Below the pieces are notes generated by a model. It did no database searches. It saw nothing but the letters and a program-made list of their open reading frames with translations, and was not told where the DNA came from. Of a DNA stretch of 64,000 nucleotides, positions 10,304 through 19,078 are shown piece after piece. How positions within the stretch are numbered: the first letter of the stretch is position 1; each line of letters begins with the position of its first letter. Source of the DNA: Novosphingopyxis iocasae (GTDB lineage: Bacteria; Pseudomonadota; Alphaproteobacteria; Sphingomonadales; Sphingomonadaceae); NCBI RefSeq assembly GCF_014334095.1, contig NZ_CP060495.1, positions 2,255,001 to 2,319,000 on the forward strand, in the 5' to 3' direction. The position numbers and the translations under genes were made by a program.

Positions 10304-11248
10304 TCAGCGCCGCTCGAACGGCTTCAGCTTCGGCCCCAGCCGGTTTGCGCCAAGCTGCACCCGGTCTCCCGACCAATCGGCCAGGAAGGTCGTGGTGCGG
10401 TCGATGCCGGGGCCGACGCGCGCATCGTTGTTGCGCACGATCAGCCCGTTGCTCGAATGCTCCTTGCCCTCTGCGGCGACGGCGATGAAGGCGGAGTAAT
10501 TCTCCTTGTCGCGTCCTTGCACAAAGACATTGCCCTCGATCACCCCGGTGGAGCCGTTGGGCAGATCGATCATGTAATTGGTGGCGCGCCCGCGCGTATC
10601 GTCAAAGCTCGAATCGGTCACCGTCGTGCGGCGTGCGCGACTTTTCACATAATGGCCGCCATTGCCCTGCTGAAAACGGCTGCGCGTGACGCTGAGCGAT
10701 CCGTAATCGCCGATGTAAATGCTGTGCGCGCAGGACAGCCCCCGGTCGCACCGGCCAAGGCCGGAAAAGGTGGAGCGGTCGATGCGGATGGCAGACGAAG
10801 GGTCGTCGGCGGTGAGGATGCCCTGCTCGCTATTGCGGAAATAGCTGTTGGAGACGTTGAGATTGCCCTGCTCCAGCCGGATTCCCGCGCCGTTGCCGTC
10901 GGCAACCGCCATATTCTGGAAGATGATGCCGTTCACCGTAGCGGCCCGTCCGCGCAGGATGAGCGCGGCCTTATCCTCGCAGATCCCGCCGTCGAAAATC
11001 GCCTTGCCGGGCACCGCCGCGCGATACGTCACCGCGCCGCCTTCCTGAACCGCGCAATCACGATGCACGCCGGGGGAGACCAGGATCGTGCCCGTGCCAT
11101 TGCCGATCGCATCGACCGCGGCTTGCAATGATCCGTAGCCGCGCCCGCTCTCGGCGACGCTGTAGGGCGCAGTAGTTTGCGCAGCGGCAGGCGCCGCAGT
11201 CATCAAGGCGAGAGCGCAAAGGGCGAGGCGGGGCATGGTGCGGTTCAT
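10304..11248 (-). CDS. Secreted right-handed parallel beta-helix protein
   Basis: A 314-residue exported protein. The start at 11248 gives MNRTMPRLALCALALMTAAPAAAQ, a clean signal peptide with an AxA cleavage site; longer in-frame starts up to 11320 bury it. The mature part has pectate-lyase-like repeats, for example GIIFQNMAVADGNGAGIRL, LNVSNSYFRNSEQGI, SAIRIDRSTFSGL and SLSVTRSRFQQGNGGHYV, typical of PbH1 coils. Catalytic residues for a lyase are not evident, and polysaccharide binding or cleavage is only inferred. Four cysteines (DCAVQ, GICED, RCDRGLSC) may form disulfides. Confidence 0.75.
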   Translation of the reverse strand: MNRTMPRLALCALALMTAAPAAAQTTAPYSVAESGRGYGSLQAAVDAIGNGTGTILVSPGVHRDCAVQEGGAVTYRAAVPGKAIFDGGICEDKAALILRGRAATVNGIIFQNMAVADGNGAGIRLEQGNLNVSNSYFRNSEQGILTADDPSSAIRIDRSTFSGLGRCDRGLSCAHSIYIGDYGSLSVTRSRFQQGNGGHYVKSRARRTTVTDSSFDDTRGRATNYMIDLPNGSTGVIEGNVFVQGRDKENYSAFIAVAAEGKEHSSNGLIVRNNDARVGPGIDRTTTFLADWSGDRVQLGANRLGPKLKPFERR

Positions 11249-11388
11249 GGGACGGGCCGATAGCATGGAGGGGGCGATGGCGACGAACAGCTTAACCATG
11301 ACTGAAACGCCGCGTTCCAAGACGGGACGAAGGAGGCGGCAAAAGCTGCGTCATTGCGAACCGGAGGGGACGCGATGACACGGCTTTC

Positions 11389-14022
11389 TTACTCGTTCAA
11401 ATTCGGCCGCAGCCACTGGCGCGCCTGGTCGATCGAAACGCCGCGCCGCGCCGCATAATCCTCCAATTGATCGTCCCCGATCCGCGCCACACCGAAATAG
11501 TCCGCGTCAGGATGGCCGAAATACATGCCCGACACTGCCGCGGTGGGATACATGGCGAAGCTCTCGGTCAGCGTGATGCCCGCGACATCGCCCGCATCGT
11601 CGCCCAGCATATCGAACAGGATGGGTTTCAGGCTGTGGTCCGGGCAAGCGGGATAGCCGGGCGCCGGACGGATGCCCCGATATTCTTCCTTGATCAGCGC
11701 TTCGTTGGTGAGCTGCTCACCGGGCGCATAGCCCCACAGATCGGCACGGACGAGCGCATGCATCCGCTCGGCCATCGCCTCAGCCAACCGGTCGGCCAGC
11801 GCCTTCAGCAGGATGTCCGAATAATCGTCATGCGCGGCCTGGAATTCCTTCGACTTCGCCTCGATGCCGTGGCCCGCGCACACCGCGAACCCACCGAACC
11901 AGTCGCCCGTAGGATCGATGAAATCGGCCAGGCACATATTCGCGCGACCTTCGCGTTTGGGCACCTGCTGGCGCAGCATGGGCAGCGCCACGTCCTGCCC
12001 GCCTTTCGGAGAGGATTGTACGATCACATCGTCGCCATCGCGCGTGCAGGGCCACAGGCCGACCACCGCCTTCACGCGCAGCCATTTCTCCTCGATGATC
12101 CGCTCGAGCATCGCATCGGCATCGCGCTTCAGGTTGCGCGCGCTTTCGCCGACGATTTCGTCGTCGAGAATGGCGGGATAGGTGCCCGCCAGTTCCCAGG
12201 CGCGGAAGAAAGGCGTCCAGTCGATATAATCGCGCAGGTCCGCGATCGGCCACTCGTCGAACCGGTGGATGCCGGGCTTTATCGGCGCATCGGGCTTCAA
12301 CGCGAAATCCGTCGGGAAGGCGTTGGCGCGCGCTTCTTCCAGGCTGGCGAGCTTCTTCGCCACCTTGCCGCCGCGCGCGACGCGCACCGCCTCATAATCG
12401 GCGCGAATACCGGAGAGATAATCGTCTAGGCCGGTATCGCTCACCAGATTGGTGGCGACGCCGACGGCACGGCTGGCGTCGATCACATGCACGGTCGCGC
12501 CCGAATAGGCGGGCTCGATCCGCAGCGCGGTGTGCGCCTTGCTGGTCGTCGCCCCGCCGATCAGGAGGGGCAGCTTCAGCCCCGCCTTTTCCATCTCTTC
12601 GGCCACTGTCACCATCTCGTCGAGAGAGGGGGTGATGAGGCCGGAGAGACCGATCATGTCCGCATCATTCTCGTTCGCGGCCTGCAGGATCGTGGGCCAG
12701 GGCACCATCACGCCGAGGTCGATCACCTCGAACCCGTTGCACTGCAGCACCACGCCGACGATGTTCTTCCCGATATCGTGGACGTCTCCCTTCACGGTCG
12801 CCATCACGATCTTGCCCTTGCCCTTGGACTTCTCGTCCTTTTCCGCCTCGATATAGGGGAACAGGTGGGCGACGGCCTTCTTCATCACGCGGGCGGATTT
12901 CACCACCTGCGGCAGGAACATCTGGCCCGATCCGAAGAGGTCTCCGACCACGTTCATGCCGTCCATCAGCGGACCTTCGATCACCTCGATCGGGCGCCCG
13001 CCGGCTTCCTTCACCGCGACGCGCATCTCCTCGGTATCGTCCACGATATGCGCATCGATGCCTTTGACGAGCGCATGTTCCAGGCGCTTGGCGACCGGAT
13101 AGCCGCGCCATTCTTCGGCCGCCTTTTCCGCTGCCGCATCCTTGCCGCGATAGCTTTCGGCCAGCTCGATCAGCCGCTCGGTGGCGTCGTCACGGCGGTC
13201 GAAGATCACATCCTCGCATGCTTCGCGTAAGGTCGGTTCGATCTGGTCGTAGATATCGAGCTGCCCGGCGTTGACGATCGCCATGTCCAGCCCGGCGGGG
13301 ATGGCGTGATAGAGGAACACGCTGTGCATCGCACGGCGCACGATCTCGTTACCGCGGAAGGAAAAGCTGAGGTTCGACAGGCCGCCGGAGAAGTGCGCGT
13401 GCGGGCAGCTGACCGAGAGGTGCCGCACCGCCTCGATGAAGTCGATCGCATAGCGGCGATGTTCGTCGATGCCGGTGGCCACGGCAAAGACGTTGGGATC
13501 GAAGATGATGTCCTCGGGCGGAAAACCGTTCGCGGTCAGCAGCTTGTAGGCGCGCTCGCAAATCTCGATCTTGCGCTCCTTCGTGTCCGCCTGGCCGGTC
13601 TCGTCGAACGCCATGACGACGGCGGCGGCGCCGTAGGAGCGGCACTTGGCGGCGGCTTCCAGGAAGAGTTCTTCGCCCTCCTTCATCGAGATAGAGTTCA
13701 CGATCGGCTTGCCCGACACGCATTTCAGGCCCGCCTCGATCACCTCCCATTTCGAGCTGTCGATCATGATCGGCACGCGCGCGATGTCCGGCTCCGCCGC
13801 GATCCGCTTCAGGAAGCGCGTCATCGCCTCCACCGCATCGAGCAGGCCTTCGTCCATGTTCACATCGACGATCTGCGCGCCGTTTTCGACCTGATCGCGC
13901 GCGACCTCGACCGCGGCTTCATAGTCGCCGGCCAGGATCAGCTTCTTGAAGCGCGCCGAACCGGTGACGTTGGTACGCTCGCCGATATTGACGAAATTGG
14001 CGGAGGAGGAGGTCTGGGTCAT
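11389..14022 (-). CDS. metH: Methionine synthase MetH, C-terminal part (pterin, B12 and activation domains)
   Basis: An 877-residue cobalamin-dependent methyltransferase component that transfers a methyl group from methyltetrahydrofolate to homocysteine. It begins at the pterin-binding domain ([13 protein letters not shown]), followed by the B12 cap, the cobalamin domain with [13 protein letters not shown] (DxHxxG, the histidine ligating cobalt), and the reactivation domain ending with [15 protein letters not shown]. The homocysteine domain is missing here because it is encoded by the separate gene immediately upstream. The 96-base gap between them carries an inverted repeat. The pair lies downstream of metF and a SahR-like regulator on the same strand. 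Confidence 0.95.
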   Translation of the reverse strand: MTQTSSSANFVNIGERTNVTGSARFKKLILAGDYEAAVEVARDQVENGAQIVDVNMDEGLLDAVEAMTRFLKRIAAEPDIARVPIMIDSSKWEVIEAGLKCVSGKPIVNSISMKEGEELFLEAAAKCRSYGAAAVVMAFDETGQADTKERKIEICERAYKLLTANGFPPEDIIFDPNVFAVATGIDEHRRYAIDFIEAVRHLSVSCPHAHFSGGLSNLSFSFRGNEIVRRAMHSVFLYHAIPAGLDMAIVNAGQLDIYDQIEPTLREACEDVIFDRRDDATERLIELAESYRGKDAAAEKAAEEWRGYPVAKRLEHALVKGIDAHIVDDTEEMRVAVKEAGGRPIEVIEGPLMDGMNVVGDLFGSGQMFLPQVVKSARVMKKAVAHLFPYIEAEKDEKSKGKGKIVMATVKGDVHDIGKNIVGVVLQCNGFEVIDLGVMVPWPTILQAANENDADMIGLSGLITPSLDEMVTVAEEMEKAGLKLPLLIGGATTSKAHTALRIEPAYSGATVHVIDASRAVGVATNLVSDTGLDDYLSGIRADYEAVRVARGGKVAKKLASLEEARANAFPTDFALKPDAPIKPGIHRFDEWPIADLRDYIDWTPFFRAWELAGTYPAILDDEIVGESARNLKRDADAMLERIIEEKWLRVKAVVGLWPCTRDGDDVIVQSSPKGGQDVALPMLRQQVPKREGRANMCLADFIDPTGDWFGGFAVCAGHGIEAKSKEFQAAHDDYSDILLKALADRLAEAMAERMHALVRADLWGYAPGEQLTNEALIKEEYRGIRPAPGYPACPDHSLKPILFDMLGDDAGDVAGITLTESFAMYPTAAVSGMYFGHPDADYFGVARIGDDQLEDYAARRGVSIDQARQWLRPNLNE

Positions 14023-14035
14023 GATATAAATCCGT

Positions 14036-14105
14036 TAGCCCTGAGCCTGTCGAAGGGCGTCCAGCGCATGCGAGAAACGGGCTTCGACAGGCTCGGCCCT
14101 GACGG
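14036..14105. repeat. REP-like inverted repeat between the two metH genes
   Basis: A perfect 13-bp inverted repeat, GAGCCTGTCGAAG (14043-14055) and CTTCGACAGGCTC (14082-14094), separated by 26 bases and flanked by partly complementary GGGC/GCCC bases. The CTTCGACAGGCTC core resembles dispersed palindromic repeats common in sphingomonad genomes. It fills most of the gap between the two halves of methionine synthase. No second copy was found in this window. Confidence 0.75.
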
Positions 14106-14118
14106 TTTCAAAAGAAAA

Positions 14119-15183
14119 TCAGGCAGCCATCGTAAAGGGTTCGAGACCGGCGAGGCGCGTGCGCACTTCCGGCGTCGGAATGGTGCGCGGTTCGCGTCCT
14201 GCCACCACCTTCGCCATCGCGGCGATATGGCCGGGCGTTGTGCCGCAGCATCCGCCCACGATGTTGACGAGCTTCTCGTCGAGCCACGGGCCGATCCGCT
14301 CCGCCGTCTCATGCGGCTGCTGATCATATTCGCCCAGATCATTCGGCAGACCGGCATTGGGGTAAGCGAGAATGAGCGTATCTGCCGCCTTGGACAGCGC
14401 GGTAAGGTACGGCCGTAGCGTTTCGGGACCGAACGAGCAGTTGAGCCCCACTGCGATCGGCTTCACATGGCGCACCGCATGCCAGAAGGCCTCGACCGTA
14501 TGGCCGGACAGGTTGCGCCCGGACATGTCGGTCACCGTAAAGCTCAGCATGATCGGCACCTCGCGCCCCGCCGCCTGCGCCGCCTCGGCGGCTGCCATCG
14601 CGGCCACCTTGGCGTTCAGCGTGTCGAAGATCGTCTCGATCAGCAGGAAGTCCACACCGCCCTCGATCAGGGCGTCGCACTGCTCGCGGTAGACCGCCTT
14701 CATCTGGTCGAAATCGACTTCGCGGAAACCGGGATCGTTCACGTCCGGAGACAGCGAAAGCGTCTTGTTGGTCGGCCCGATCGCGCCTGCGACGAAGCGG
14801 CGCTTGCCGTCCTTCGCCTCGGCAGCATCGCAGGCCTCGCGCGCCACCTTGGCGGAGGCGAGGTTCACCTCGCGCACCAGATGCTCGCAGGCATAATCGG
14901 CCAACGCGATGGCGGTGGAGCTGAAGCTGTTGGTTTCGATCATGTCCGCGCCGGCATCGAGATAGTCGGTGTGAATATCGCGGATCACGTCGGGCCGGGT
15001 CAGGCTGAGCAGATCGTTGTTGCCCTTCTGATCCGCCGAAAGCTCCAGATCCCCGCGATAATCGGCTTCGGTCAGTTTGCGGTTCTGGATCGCGGTGCCG
15101 TAGCCGCCGTCGAACATGAGGATCTGCTTCGCGGCGCGATCGCGAAATTCTTCGGCGGCGGTCGACTTGGTCGGGGCGCTCAT
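14119..15183 (-). CDS. metH: Methionine synthase homocysteine S-methyltransferase domain (MetH N-terminal part)
   Basis: A 354-residue homocysteine-binding half of cobalamin-dependent methionine synthase, encoded as a separate gene. It begins MSAPTKSTAAEEFRDRAAKQ and contains FDGGYGTAIQ. The zinc-site cysteines are in GLNCS near the middle and GGCCGTTPGHI near the C-terminus. The start at 15183 forms an ATGA overlap with the metF stop; the frame is open further upstream but only into metF. The protein ends after the homocysteine domain. It must cooperate with the 877-residue partner encoded downstream. Confidence 0.93.
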   Translation of the reverse strand: MSAPTKSTAAEEFRDRAAKQILMFDGGYGTAIQNRKLTEADYRGDLELSADQKGNNDLLSLTRPDVIRDIHTDYLDAGADMIETNSFSSTAIALADYACEHLVREVNLASAKVAREACDAAEAKDGKRRFVAGAIGPTNKTLSLSPDVNDPGFREVDFDQMKAVYREQCDALIEGGVDFLLIETIFDTLNAKVAAMAAAEAAQAAGREVPIMLSFTVTDMSGRNLSGHTVEAFWHAVRHVKPIAVGLNCSFGPETLRPYLTALSKAADTLILAYPNAGLPNDLGEYDQQPHETAERIGPWLDEKLVNIVGGCCGTTPGHIAAMAKVVAGREPRTIPTPEVRTRLAGLEPFTMAA

Positions 15184-16124
15184 GCGGCTTTCTCCTTGGA
15201 GGCGGTGCCTGCCGGGCGTTTGCCGAGCAGGTGGCAGATGGCGTAAGCCAGCTCGGCGCGGTTCAGTGTGTAGAAGTGGAACTGGCGCACCCCGCCTGCA
15301 TAAAGGCGGCGGCACATTTCGGCGGCGACGGTGGCGGCGACCAGCTGGCGGGCGTCGGGCATATCGTCGAGCCCGTCGAACAGGCGGTTCATCCAGTCCG
15401 GAATTTCCGCGCCGCACATACCGGCGAATTTGCGGGTCTGCGCGACGTTGGAGACGGGTAGGATGCCGGGCACGATTTCCTGATCGATCCCGTGCGCGGC
15501 GCAGGCATCGCGGAAGCGGAAGAAGCTGTCCGACTGGAAGAAGAACTGCGTGATCGCGCGGCTGGCGCCCGCGTCCAGCTTACGCTTCAAATTGTCGAGA
15601 TCGGAATCCGGACAGTCGGCTTCCGGATGCGTTTCCGGATAGGCGGCGACGGAGATTTCGAAATCGGCGATCTCCTTCAGGCCCTTCACCAATTCGGCGG
15701 CGCTGGCATAGCCTTCCGGATGGGGCACGAATTTCGCGCCCTCGCTTGGCGGATCGCCGCGCAGCGCGACGATATGGCGCACCCCGGCTTCCCAATATTG
15801 CTCCGCGACTTCGCGGATTTCCGCCTTGCTCGCCTCCACGCAGGTCAGATGCGCGGCGGCCGGCAAGCCGGTTTCGCGGATGATGCGCGCCACCGTCTTG
15901 TGCGTGCGCTCCCGCGTCGATCCGCCCGCACCGTAGGTGACCGAGACGAAGCGCGGCTCCAGAGGCGCCAGCGTCAGGATCGAATCCCAGAGCTTCTCCT
16001 CCATCTTCTCGCTTTTGGGCGGGAAGAATTCGAAGCTGATTTCCGCATCGCCCGGAAGGCCCGCGAACAGCGGCTCCCCGGTGGCGAACTGCGCCTCGTT
16101 CAACTGCGCAACCGATAGCGTCAT
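15180..16124 (-). CDS. metF: 5,10-methylenetetrahydrofolate reductase (MetF)
   Basis: A 314-residue FAD-dependent enzyme making 5-methyltetrahydrofolate, the methyl donor for the adjacent MetH. It has the family N-terminus ISFEFFPPKSEKMEEKLW, the FVSVTYGAGGSTRERT segment, HLTCVEA and NIVALRGDPP-like HIVALRGDPP. The start at 16124 gives an ATGA overlap with the upstream regulator gene, and its stop overlaps the metH N-terminal gene start, so regulator, metF and metH are translationally coupled. Length is typical. Confidence 0.95.
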   Translation of the reverse strand: MTLSVAQLNEAQFATGEPLFAGLPGDAEISFEFFPPKSEKMEEKLWDSILTLAPLEPRFVSVTYGAGGSTRERTHKTVARIIRETGLPAAAHLTCVEASKAEIREVAEQYWEAGVRHIVALRGDPPSEGAKFVPHPEGYASAAELVKGLKEIADFEISVAAYPETHPEADCPDSDLDNLKRKLDAGASRAITQFFFQSDSFFRFRDACAAHGIDQEIVPGILPVSNVAQTRKFAGMCGAEIPDWMNRLFDGLDDMPDARQLVAATVAAEMCRRLYAGGVRQFHFYTLNRAELAYAICHLLGKRPAGTASKEKAA

Positions 16125-17173
16125 GCCGCTCTCTTCCTCTGCTTTGGATTGGCGCGATTTTCGCTGCCGGGTCTGTCGTTCGAGGCGCGCGGATGCGCCT
16201 CTGCCGGGCCAGCCTTGCGGCCGAGCCAGATCTTCACGTCGAGCGTTCCGCCCTCCAGCGTTTCGCGCCGCTCGGTGGTCAGCCCCTCGGCATCGAACCA
16301 TTGCGCCATGGCGCCGTCCGAAAAGCCCAGGCGGGCATGGGCATGTGCGCCGCGTAATTCCTCGCGGTCATGCGGTGCGAAATCGACGATCATCAGGCGT
16401 CCACCGGGTGCCAGCACACGCGCCGCTTCCGCAATCACGCGCTCGGGCGCCTGCGCATAATGGAGCACCAGGTGGCAAACGACCATGTCCGCACTGGCAT
16501 CGGCAACGGGCAGCGCGGCGATATCGCCCTGCAAAAGTTCGGCCTGCAGCGCATCGTCCAGCTTGGCGCGTGCGAGGCGGAGCATATCCGGGCTGCGATC
16601 GATGCCGCAGCTGCTGGAAGCGCGCGGGCCGAACAGTTCGATCATCCGACCAGTGCCGGTGCCGATATCGATCAAGCGGCCAACCGCGCCGGAGCCGACC
16701 ATCGCCAGCATCGTCGCCTCCACTTCCCGCTCGGGAACGTGGAGCGAGCGGATCTCGTCCCATTTGTCCGCCTGCGCAGCGAAATAGGCCTCGGCATTAC
16801 GGGTGCGTTCGGCGCGGACTTCGGCCAAGCGCCGCCGATCTTCTACCGCCATGGCATCCTCGCGAGTGCCGCAATCCTCCACCAATCTGCGAATACCGGG
16901 CAGCGCGGCCGATTGGCCGGGCCGCAGGAAGGTCCAGCTGCCCTCACGCCGCCGCTCGGCCAGTCCGGCATCGCACAGGATGCGGATATGGCGGCTGGCG
17001 CGCGGCTGGCTCTGTTCCAGGATCTGCGCGATCTCGCCCACCGCCAGCTCGGTCTCTAGGATCAGCAGCATGATGCGAATGCGGCTATCGTCGGCGAGCG
17101 CGCGCATGATCGCGGGCAAATCGCGGTGGCCATCGCTGAACTCTGCGGGCGCGGGGGTGGCGGATGAGATCAT
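16121..17173 (-). CDS. sahR: SahR-like ArsR-family regulator fused to a SAM-methyltransferase domain
   Basis: A 350-residue transcription factor. The N-terminal ArsR winged helix includes LADDSRIRIMLLIL and EIAQILEQSQPRASRHIRIL (recognition helix). The C-terminal class I methyltransferase fold includes LIDIGTGTGRMIELFG and RVLAPGGRLMIVDFAPH. This architecture at the head of metF-metH matches SahR, known in Proteobacteria as an S-adenosylhomocysteine-responsive repressor of methionine-cycle genes; that role here is inferred. The start at 17173 is preferred over 17212 because a perfect palindrome (17185-17204) would otherwise lie inside the gene. Coupling to metF by ATGA implies autoregulation of the whole operon. 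Confidence 0.85.
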   Translation of the reverse strand: MISSATPAPAEFSDGHRDLPAIMRALADDSRIRIMLLILETELAVGEIAQILEQSQPRASRHIRILCDAGLAERRREGSWTFLRPGQSAALPGIRRLVEDCGTREDAMAVEDRRRLAEVRAERTRNAEAYFAAQADKWDEIRSLHVPEREVEATMLAMVGSGAVGRLIDIGTGTGRMIELFGPRASSSCGIDRSPDMLRLARAKLDDALQAELLQGDIAALPVADASADMVVCHLVLHYAQAPERVIAEAARVLAPGGRLMIVDFAPHDREELRGAHAHARLGFSDGAMAQWFDAEGLTTERRETLEGGTLDVKIWLGRKAGPAEAHPRASNDRPGSENRANPKQRKRAA

Positions 17174-17184
17174 TTGAAATTCGG

Positions 17185-17204
17185 ATATAAAGTTTTCTTT
17201 ATAT
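17185..17204. promoter_or_regulatory. Palindromic operator upstream of the sahR-metF-metH operon
   Basis: A perfect palindrome, ATATAAAG (17185-17192), four T residues, CTTTATAT (17197-17204), lies 11 bases upstream of the chosen regulator start. It is strikingly AT-rich in GC-rich surroundings and of a size and symmetry expected for a dimeric ArsR-type repressor. Binding by the adjacent regulator, in response to S-adenosylhomocysteine, is inferred and not shown. Confidence 0.75.
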
Positions 17205-17320
17205 GCGGTCAATCGCGCAGCGTGCGGCGCCTTCCGCTTGCCTGCACGGGGCCGGGTGTCTTAGACCGCATCGTGATGAAGGGCGCAGCGCGCCAGATGC
17301 TATAAAAAGGTTCAGTTCCC

Positions 17321-17581
17321 ATGAAGAAACTCATCCTCGCCGCGCTCGTCACCGGTTCGATCGGTCTGGCTGCATGCTCGGACAAGAAGGAAGAGACCGC
17401 TCCAACCGAAGAGGTTGCAGTGGAAGCCACCGATGCCGCCCCGGTCGACATGGCGAGCGATGCGGTCGCCGGTGCCGAATCGGATGCCGATGCGATGGGC
17501 GAAATGAACGCTGATGCGATGAGCGAAGGCGAATCCGGCACGGCAACGCCGATGGCGACAACCACGCCTGCGGCAGAATAA
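17321..17581 (+). CDS. Small acidic lipoprotein
   Basis: An 86-residue lipoprotein. MKKLILAALVTGSIGLAAC is a canonical signal peptide with lipobox LAAC. The mature part is acidic and low in complexity (Ala, Glu, Asp, Thr) with repeated DAMGEMNADAMSEG units and no folded domain visible. It is transcribed divergently from the sahR-metF operon and followed by a second small lipoprotein gene after 13 bases. Function is unknown. Confidence 0.7.
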   Translation: MKKLILAALVTGSIGLAACSDKKEETAPTEEVAVEATDAAPVDMASDAVAGAESDADAMGEMNADAMSEGESGTATPMATTTPAAE

Positions 17582-17594
17582 GCGCTTTTACGGG

Positions 17595-17825
17595 ATGCGC
17601 GCCGGGCCGAACCTGCTGCTTCCGGCGCTCGTCCTGGTGCTGGCCGCCTGCGGGCCGAAGGAAACCGATCCCGGCCCCGGCGGCGTCACGGTGGGCGAGG
17701 CGCGCGCGCTCGACGAGGCGGCGGAAATGCTCGACAGCCGCACCGAGCCGCCGCCATTGCCCGCGGCTAGCCCGACGCCGCAACCGAGCGGAGAACAGGC
17801 TAGCGGAGATATCGCGGCGAACTGA
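17595..17825 (+). CDS. Small proline-rich lipoprotein
   Basis: A 76-residue protein. MRAGPNLLLPALVLVLAACGPKETD gives a lipoprotein signal peptide with LAAC. The mature part is Pro/Ala-rich (EPPPLPAASPTPQPSGEQ). It lies 13 bases after another small lipoprotein gene and is probably co-transcribed with it. It is convergent with the beta-lactamase-like gene, with only six bases between stops. Function is unknown. Confidence 0.65.
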   Translation: MRAGPNLLLPALVLVLAACGPKETDPGPGGVTVGEARALDEAAEMLDSRTEPPPLPAASPTPQPSGEQASGDIAAN

Positions 17826-17831
17826 GCCGCC

Positions 17832-18944
17832 TTACATCCCGTGGTAGCGGGCCACCGCGCGCGTTACCGACTGCATCAGCCGCATGCGCGCGGGGATGCT
17901 CGCGGTGGTATCGCCCAGCATCACGGCCACGGCATAGCGCGTGCCGTCCGGCGCGGTCATGATGCCGATATCGTTATAGCCGGTGGCAATCCCGCCCAGT
18001 TCCTGCCCCGTCCCCGTCTTGTGGAGGAAATCCCAGCCGTCCGGCACGCCCGCCTTCAGCCGATTGGGGCCGCTATGCGTGCGCTCCATCGTCTCCAGCA
18101 TCAAACGGGTCGATTCGGGACTGAGCAGTTCGCCGCGCGCCAGTTTGCCAAGCGCATCCACGATCGCCTGCGGGCTGGCCCCGTCCATCGGATCGCGCAG
18201 ATAATCGTAAAGCGCGGCGCGGCGCGTCTCGACCGGCAGCTCCGCCCGAGCGGCGTAGAAGCGGCGGCCGATCGCATAATCCTGGTTCCAGGTAAGCCCA
18301 GCGATCTTGGATTGCAGCAGCCGCTCACCCGGCCCGAACCGGATGGCACCAAGCCCCTTATCGCGGATGAAGGCATTGACCGCATCCGGCCCGCCTGCCT
18401 TCCACAATAGCGCATCATTGGCGGTATTGTCGCTTCGGGTGATGGCTTGCTGAATCAGACTATAAACCGTTTCGGTGACCGAACCGTTTGCGATCACTCG
18501 GTCGCGGATCGGCTGGTGAAACACGGCCAGATCGTTCACGCCGATGGTGACGGGATCGCTCAGCTTGATGCGGCCCTTGTCGACCTCATCCAATATGGTG
18601 AGCGACACCCAGGTCTTGGACACGCTCTGCTGCGGAAACAACTCGTCCTGACGCTTGCCGAAGGACCAGTCGCCATCAATCCGGCGCACCGCGATGCCGG
18701 TGGTGCCGGGGAAATTGCGCCACAGCTCATCGATCTCGGCGACCAAGCCAGGCGCCGGACGCTCTGCCGCCGGATTGCGATAGGGCGCGGGCGGCGGCGT
18801 TGGCGCGGGCACGCGCTGAACCGGCCCATTGGCGACGGGCGGCACCGGCTGCGGCGCGCGGGCGCTCGGCACGCAAGCCGCCAGCATGGCAACAGACCCA
18901 AGAAACGCGGCGGAACGGATCCGCCCGGTCAAATGAAAACGCAT
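17832..18944 (-). CDS. Class A-like beta-lactamase / serine hydrolase (lipoprotein)
   Basis: A 370-residue envelope-anchored protein. MRFHLTGRIRSAAFLGSVAMLAAC ends in a lipobox, then comes a Pro-rich linker to about residue 65. The beta-lactamase fold shows SVSK (Ser107, Lys110; SxxK), SDN at 171-173 and HKTGTG near residue 310, the three core motifs of class A enzymes. A clear omega-loop ExxLN motif with the usual general-base glutamate was not found, so real penicillin hydrolysis is uncertain; it could be a related serine hydrolase. It is longer than typical class A enzymes because of the linker. Confidence 0.8.
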   Translation of the reverse strand: MRFHLTGRIRSAAFLGSVAMLAACVPSARAPQPVPPVANGPVQRVPAPTPPPAPYRNPAAERPAPGLVAEIDELWRNFPGTTGIAVRRIDGDWSFGKRQDELFPQQSVSKTWVSLTILDEVDKGRIKLSDPVTIGVNDLAVFHQPIRDRVIANGSVTETVYSLIQQAITRSDNTANDALLWKAGGPDAVNAFIRDKGLGAIRFGPGERLLQSKIAGLTWNQDYAIGRRFYAARAELPVETRRAALYDYLRDPMDGASPQAIVDALGKLARGELLSPESTRLMLETMERTHSGPNRLKAGVPDGWDFLHKTGTGQELGGIATGYNDIGIMTAPDGTRYAVAVMLGDTTASIPARMRLMQSVTRAVARYHGM

Positions 18945-19078
18945 CGAAATCTAATCCTCCCGGAACGCACGGGTATAACCGTCGTGCGTGAACCCGGACT
19001 TAAAGGCATGCAGGGGCACGGCGCGGCCAGATGGCTGCGGCGAATCTTTTTCTGTGTGCGATGAATGGAGTAGCGGCC

